In this document: in pieces, positions 62,277 to 64,000 of the stretch | How positions within the stretch are numbered: the stretch's first letter is position 1 | How the letters are laid out: each line of letters opens with the position of its first letter | Assembly: GCA_947452905.1 (NCBI GenBank) | Contig: CANGEP010000001.1 | Location: forward strand, 124,001 to 188,000 | Direction: 5' to 3' | DNA: 64,000 nucleotides | From: Bacteroidota bacterium | GTDB taxonomy: Bacteria; Bacteroidota; Bacteroidia; Chitinophagales; Chitinophagaceae | The notes under the pieces: model-generated | The model's database searches: none | Told to the model about the DNA's origin: nothing | Seen by the model: only the letters and a program-made list of their open reading frames with translations | Position numbers and translations under genes: made by a program

Positions 62277-62792
62277 TTGTTAGCCGAATTTAAAAAAATC
62301 AAGTGTTTTGTTTTTGATGTTGATGGCGTTTTAACCAATGGCAATTTATTGGTGATGCCTGGGGGTTTAATGGCTAGAGCCATGAATATAAAAGATGGAT
62401 ATGCCATGCAGTTGGCTATAAAAAAAGGGTATCAGGTATGGGTTATTTCTGGGGGTAATTCCGAAGAAGTAAAAGCAAGACTTAATAATTTAGGTATAAC
62501 TGAAGTACATATGAAAGTGGGTGATAAGTTATCCTTATTAAATGAGTTATCGATACTTAATACAGTTAGTTTAGACGAGATGATTTATATGGGTGACGAT
62601 ATGCCAGATTACGAAGCTATGAAAGCAGTGGGTATTGCTGCTTGTCCAGCAGATGCTTGTTTTGATATAAAACAAATCTCCACCTATTTTTCCACCTACA
62701 AAGGAGGTGAGGGTTGTGCTAGAGATGTGATTGAGAAAGTGTTAAAATTGAATGATCACTGGGATACCATCGATCATATTAAGGCACAATAA
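62277..62792 (+). CDS. kdsC: KDO-8-phosphate phosphatase (HAD)
   Basis: A 171-residue HAD phosphatase of KdsC type. The nucleophile motif is FVFDVDGVLTNG near residues 11-22, and the later motifs include MGDDMPDYEAM near 103-113. A cap domain is lacking, as in KdsC, which is a tetramer. It removes phosphate from KDO-8-P for the lipid A-core KDO. The start appears to be TTG at 62277, since no ATG occurs before residue 30. The alternative YrbI-type sugar phosphate specificity cannot be excluded. Confidence 0.9.
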   Translation: MLAEFKKIKCFVFDVDGVLTNGNLLVMPGGLMARAMNIKDGYAMQLAIKKGYQVWVISGGNSEEVKARLNNLGITEVHMKVGDKLSLLNELSILNTVSLDEMIYMGDDMPDYEAMKAVGIAACPADACFDIKQISTYFSTYKGGEGCARDVIEKVLKLNDHWDTIDHIKAQ

Positions 62793-62813
62793 TTAATTTC
62801 AAAAATAACCTCC

Positions 62814-63749
62814 TTGAAAATCCTTATTCATTTTTTAAAACTAGTAAGATGGCCAAACTTGGTGTTTATCTTATTAGCAGAATCTTTATTTCATTTTTGT
62901 ATTTATAAGCCCTTATATCCAAATGCGGGAATCCAAGCAGATAATCAGTTTTATATTATTTTGATTTCTTATTTATTTATTGCTGCTGCTGGATATATTA
63001 TTAATGATTATTTTGATATTAATATTGATCAAGTAAATAAACCCGAAAAAGTAGTTGTGGGTGCCTACATAAGCCGAAGATGGGTTATTTTTTGGCACTT
63101 ATTGTTAAGTATCATTGGCATATATATATCGGCTATTACTTTTCCCTTTAAAGATTATTGGCATATTCATGTAGGAAATTTAGCAACGGTATTATTACTA
63201 TGGTTTTACTCTACCAATTTTAAGAAAGATTTTTTTATTGGCAATTTGGTTATCTCATTATTAACTGCATGGTCTATAGCAGTAGTATATTTTTCGAAAT
63301 TCACTATGTCTCAATTAACGCATCCTTCTATTGCAGATACAGCTAATTTTAGATTCATAAAACTAATGGCAATCTATAGTGTTTTTGCATTTATATTAAC
63401 ACTAGTTAGAGAAGCTTTGAAAGATATGGAGGATTTGGAAGGGGATGCTAAATTTAATTGTAAAACTTTGCCTATTGTTTGGGGGCTTAAGCCTACAAAA
63501 GTATATATCACTGTTTGGTTAGTAGTAGTGATAGGCATGCTAGGATTTATCCAATTATATGTAATCCCATTTGGATGGTGGTATACTATTGTTTATTGTG
63601 TAGGTTTTATTATTACACCTTTGATTTTAGTTTTAGTAAAATTAAAACAAGCTTTTTCACATAAAGATTTTTCTGTTTTAAGTGCTTATATAAAATGGTC
63701 AATGTTGGCCGGGATTTTATCAATGAGCTTTTTTTATTTTTTATTATAA
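62814..63749 (+). CDS. UbiA-family prenyltransferase
   Basis: A 311-residue integral membrane protein with about eight to nine helices. It carries the two Asp-rich motifs of the superfamily: NDYFDINIDQVNKPEK near residues 64-79 and DMEDLEGD near 204-211. The layout resembles geranylgeranylglycerol-phosphate geranylgeranyltransferase-like proteins of Bacteroidota, or menaquinone-type prenyltransferases. The acceptor is not determined. The start is TTG at 62814. It lies 21 nt after kdsC and 3 nt before maf. Confidence 0.9.
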   Translation: MKILIHFLKLVRWPNLVFILLAESLFHFCIYKPLYPNAGIQADNQFYIILISYLFIAAAGYIINDYFDINIDQVNKPEKVVVGAYISRRWVIFWHLLLSIIGIYISAITFPFKDYWHIHVGNLATVLLLWFYSTNFKKDFFIGNLVISLLTAWSIAVVYFSKFTMSQLTHPSIADTANFRFIKLMAIYSVFAFILTLVREALKDMEDLEGDAKFNCKTLPIVWGLKPTKVYITVWLVVVIGMLGFIQLYVIPFGWWYTIVYCVGFIITPLILVLVKLKQAFSHKDFSVLSAYIKWSMLAGILSMSFFYFLL

Positions 63750-63752
63750 TTC

Positions 63753-64000
63753 ATGTACCCAATAATTTTAGCTTCACAATCACCTCGCAGAAAGATGTTA
63801 TTAGAATGGGCTTGTGTGCCATTTGACGTTGTAGTGGTAGAAACTGCAGAGGATTATCCCTTATCCATGCCTGCTGCTGAAGTACCTGCATTTATTGCCT
63901 CTAACAAAGCTGGTGCAGTAGTAAATAAATTAGCTACAGAAAAAAAAGATATTGCTACTTTCTTTGTTATTGCTGCTGACACCATAGTTGTTTTAGGAGA
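63753..64000 (+). CDS. maf: Maf-family nucleotide pyrophosphatase (3' partial)
   Basis: The gene is cut by the window end after 82 full codons. The start MYPIILASQSPRRKMLLEWA gives the Maf signature ASQSPRR, and the last codons read VIAADTIVVLGE, the conserved ADTIVV with the general-base Asp. Maf proteins hydrolyse dTTP, UTP or modified nucleotides and can affect division. It is the last gene seen of the ferredoxin-iscX-kdsC-ubiA operon. Confidence 0.92.
   Translation, partial: MYPIILASQSPRRKMLLEWACVPFDVVVVETAEDYPLSMPAAEVPAFIASNKAGAVVNKLATEKKDIATFFVIAADTIVVLG

Overview
The window looks like an ordinary chromosomal stretch from a low-GC Bacteroidota, most likely a member of the Chitinophagaceae (freshwater Sediminibacterium-like bacteria are one possibility; this is inference from gene content). 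The support is: type IX secretion genes (porQ, sprE/porW), GSCFA and DUF4270 proteins, TonB-dependent receptors, Bacteroidota-type promoters with a -7 box of the form TAnnTTTG, and mostly no Shine-Dalgarno sequences. I see no insertion sequences, prophage, integrase, CRISPR array or toxin-antitoxin pair. Coding density is very high and nothing points to recent transfer.

Layout. Bases 1-7578 are an L-rhamnose operon: aldolase/dehydrogenase fusion (5' end cut by the window), mutarotase, isomerase, a compact FGGY kinase and a secreted GH78 alpha-L-rhamnosidase. It would free L-rhamnose from glycans and break it down. Next come a DegP-type protease, a LuxC-like acyl-CoA reductase divergent from a 4Fe-4S ferredoxin, and ddl, a PASTA protein, a rhodanese and an S33 hydrolase. 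At 14055-16391 a TPP riboswitch precedes a TonB-dependent receptor, so the receptor is probably for thiamine or a precursor. Bases 16465-22637 hold a DUF2807 protein, initiator tRNA-fMet, era, der, a 58-residue lipoprotein and lon.

Bases 22674-29164 hold porQ, a class A PBP and sprE/porW. Bases 29258-30264 hold a membrane stub resembling the N-terminus of M23 peptidases plus atpZ/atpI-like genes without the rest of the ATP synthase operon. SprT, sucC and a YceI protein follow. A tight minus-strand operon (38120 to 32957) encodes a flippase-like membrane protein, heptose-1-phosphate adenylyltransferase, an ALDH7 dehydrogenase, a subtilase and a DinB protein.

Bases 38271-40589 pair a GT5 glycogen-synthase-like protein that lacks the family's catalytic motifs with a DUF4270 lipoprotein. 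After these come metK; a NUDIX-rlmB-GSCFA-Ntn hydrolase run; trhO against purC; a large TonB receptor; pdhB; lepB-cdd; ogt with a SirB1-like gene; a fatty acid desaturase; topA; a hydrolase; and a ferredoxin-iscX-kdsC-ubiA-maf operon cut by the window end.

No obviously new multi-gene system is present. The best leads are the degenerate glycogen synthase homologue, the catalytic-domain-less M23 stub beside orphan atpZ/atpI genes, overlapping opposed promoters between the acyl-CoA reductase and ferredoxin, two candidate leaderless genes (porQ, rlmB), and a very small, apparently strongly expressed lipoprotein.
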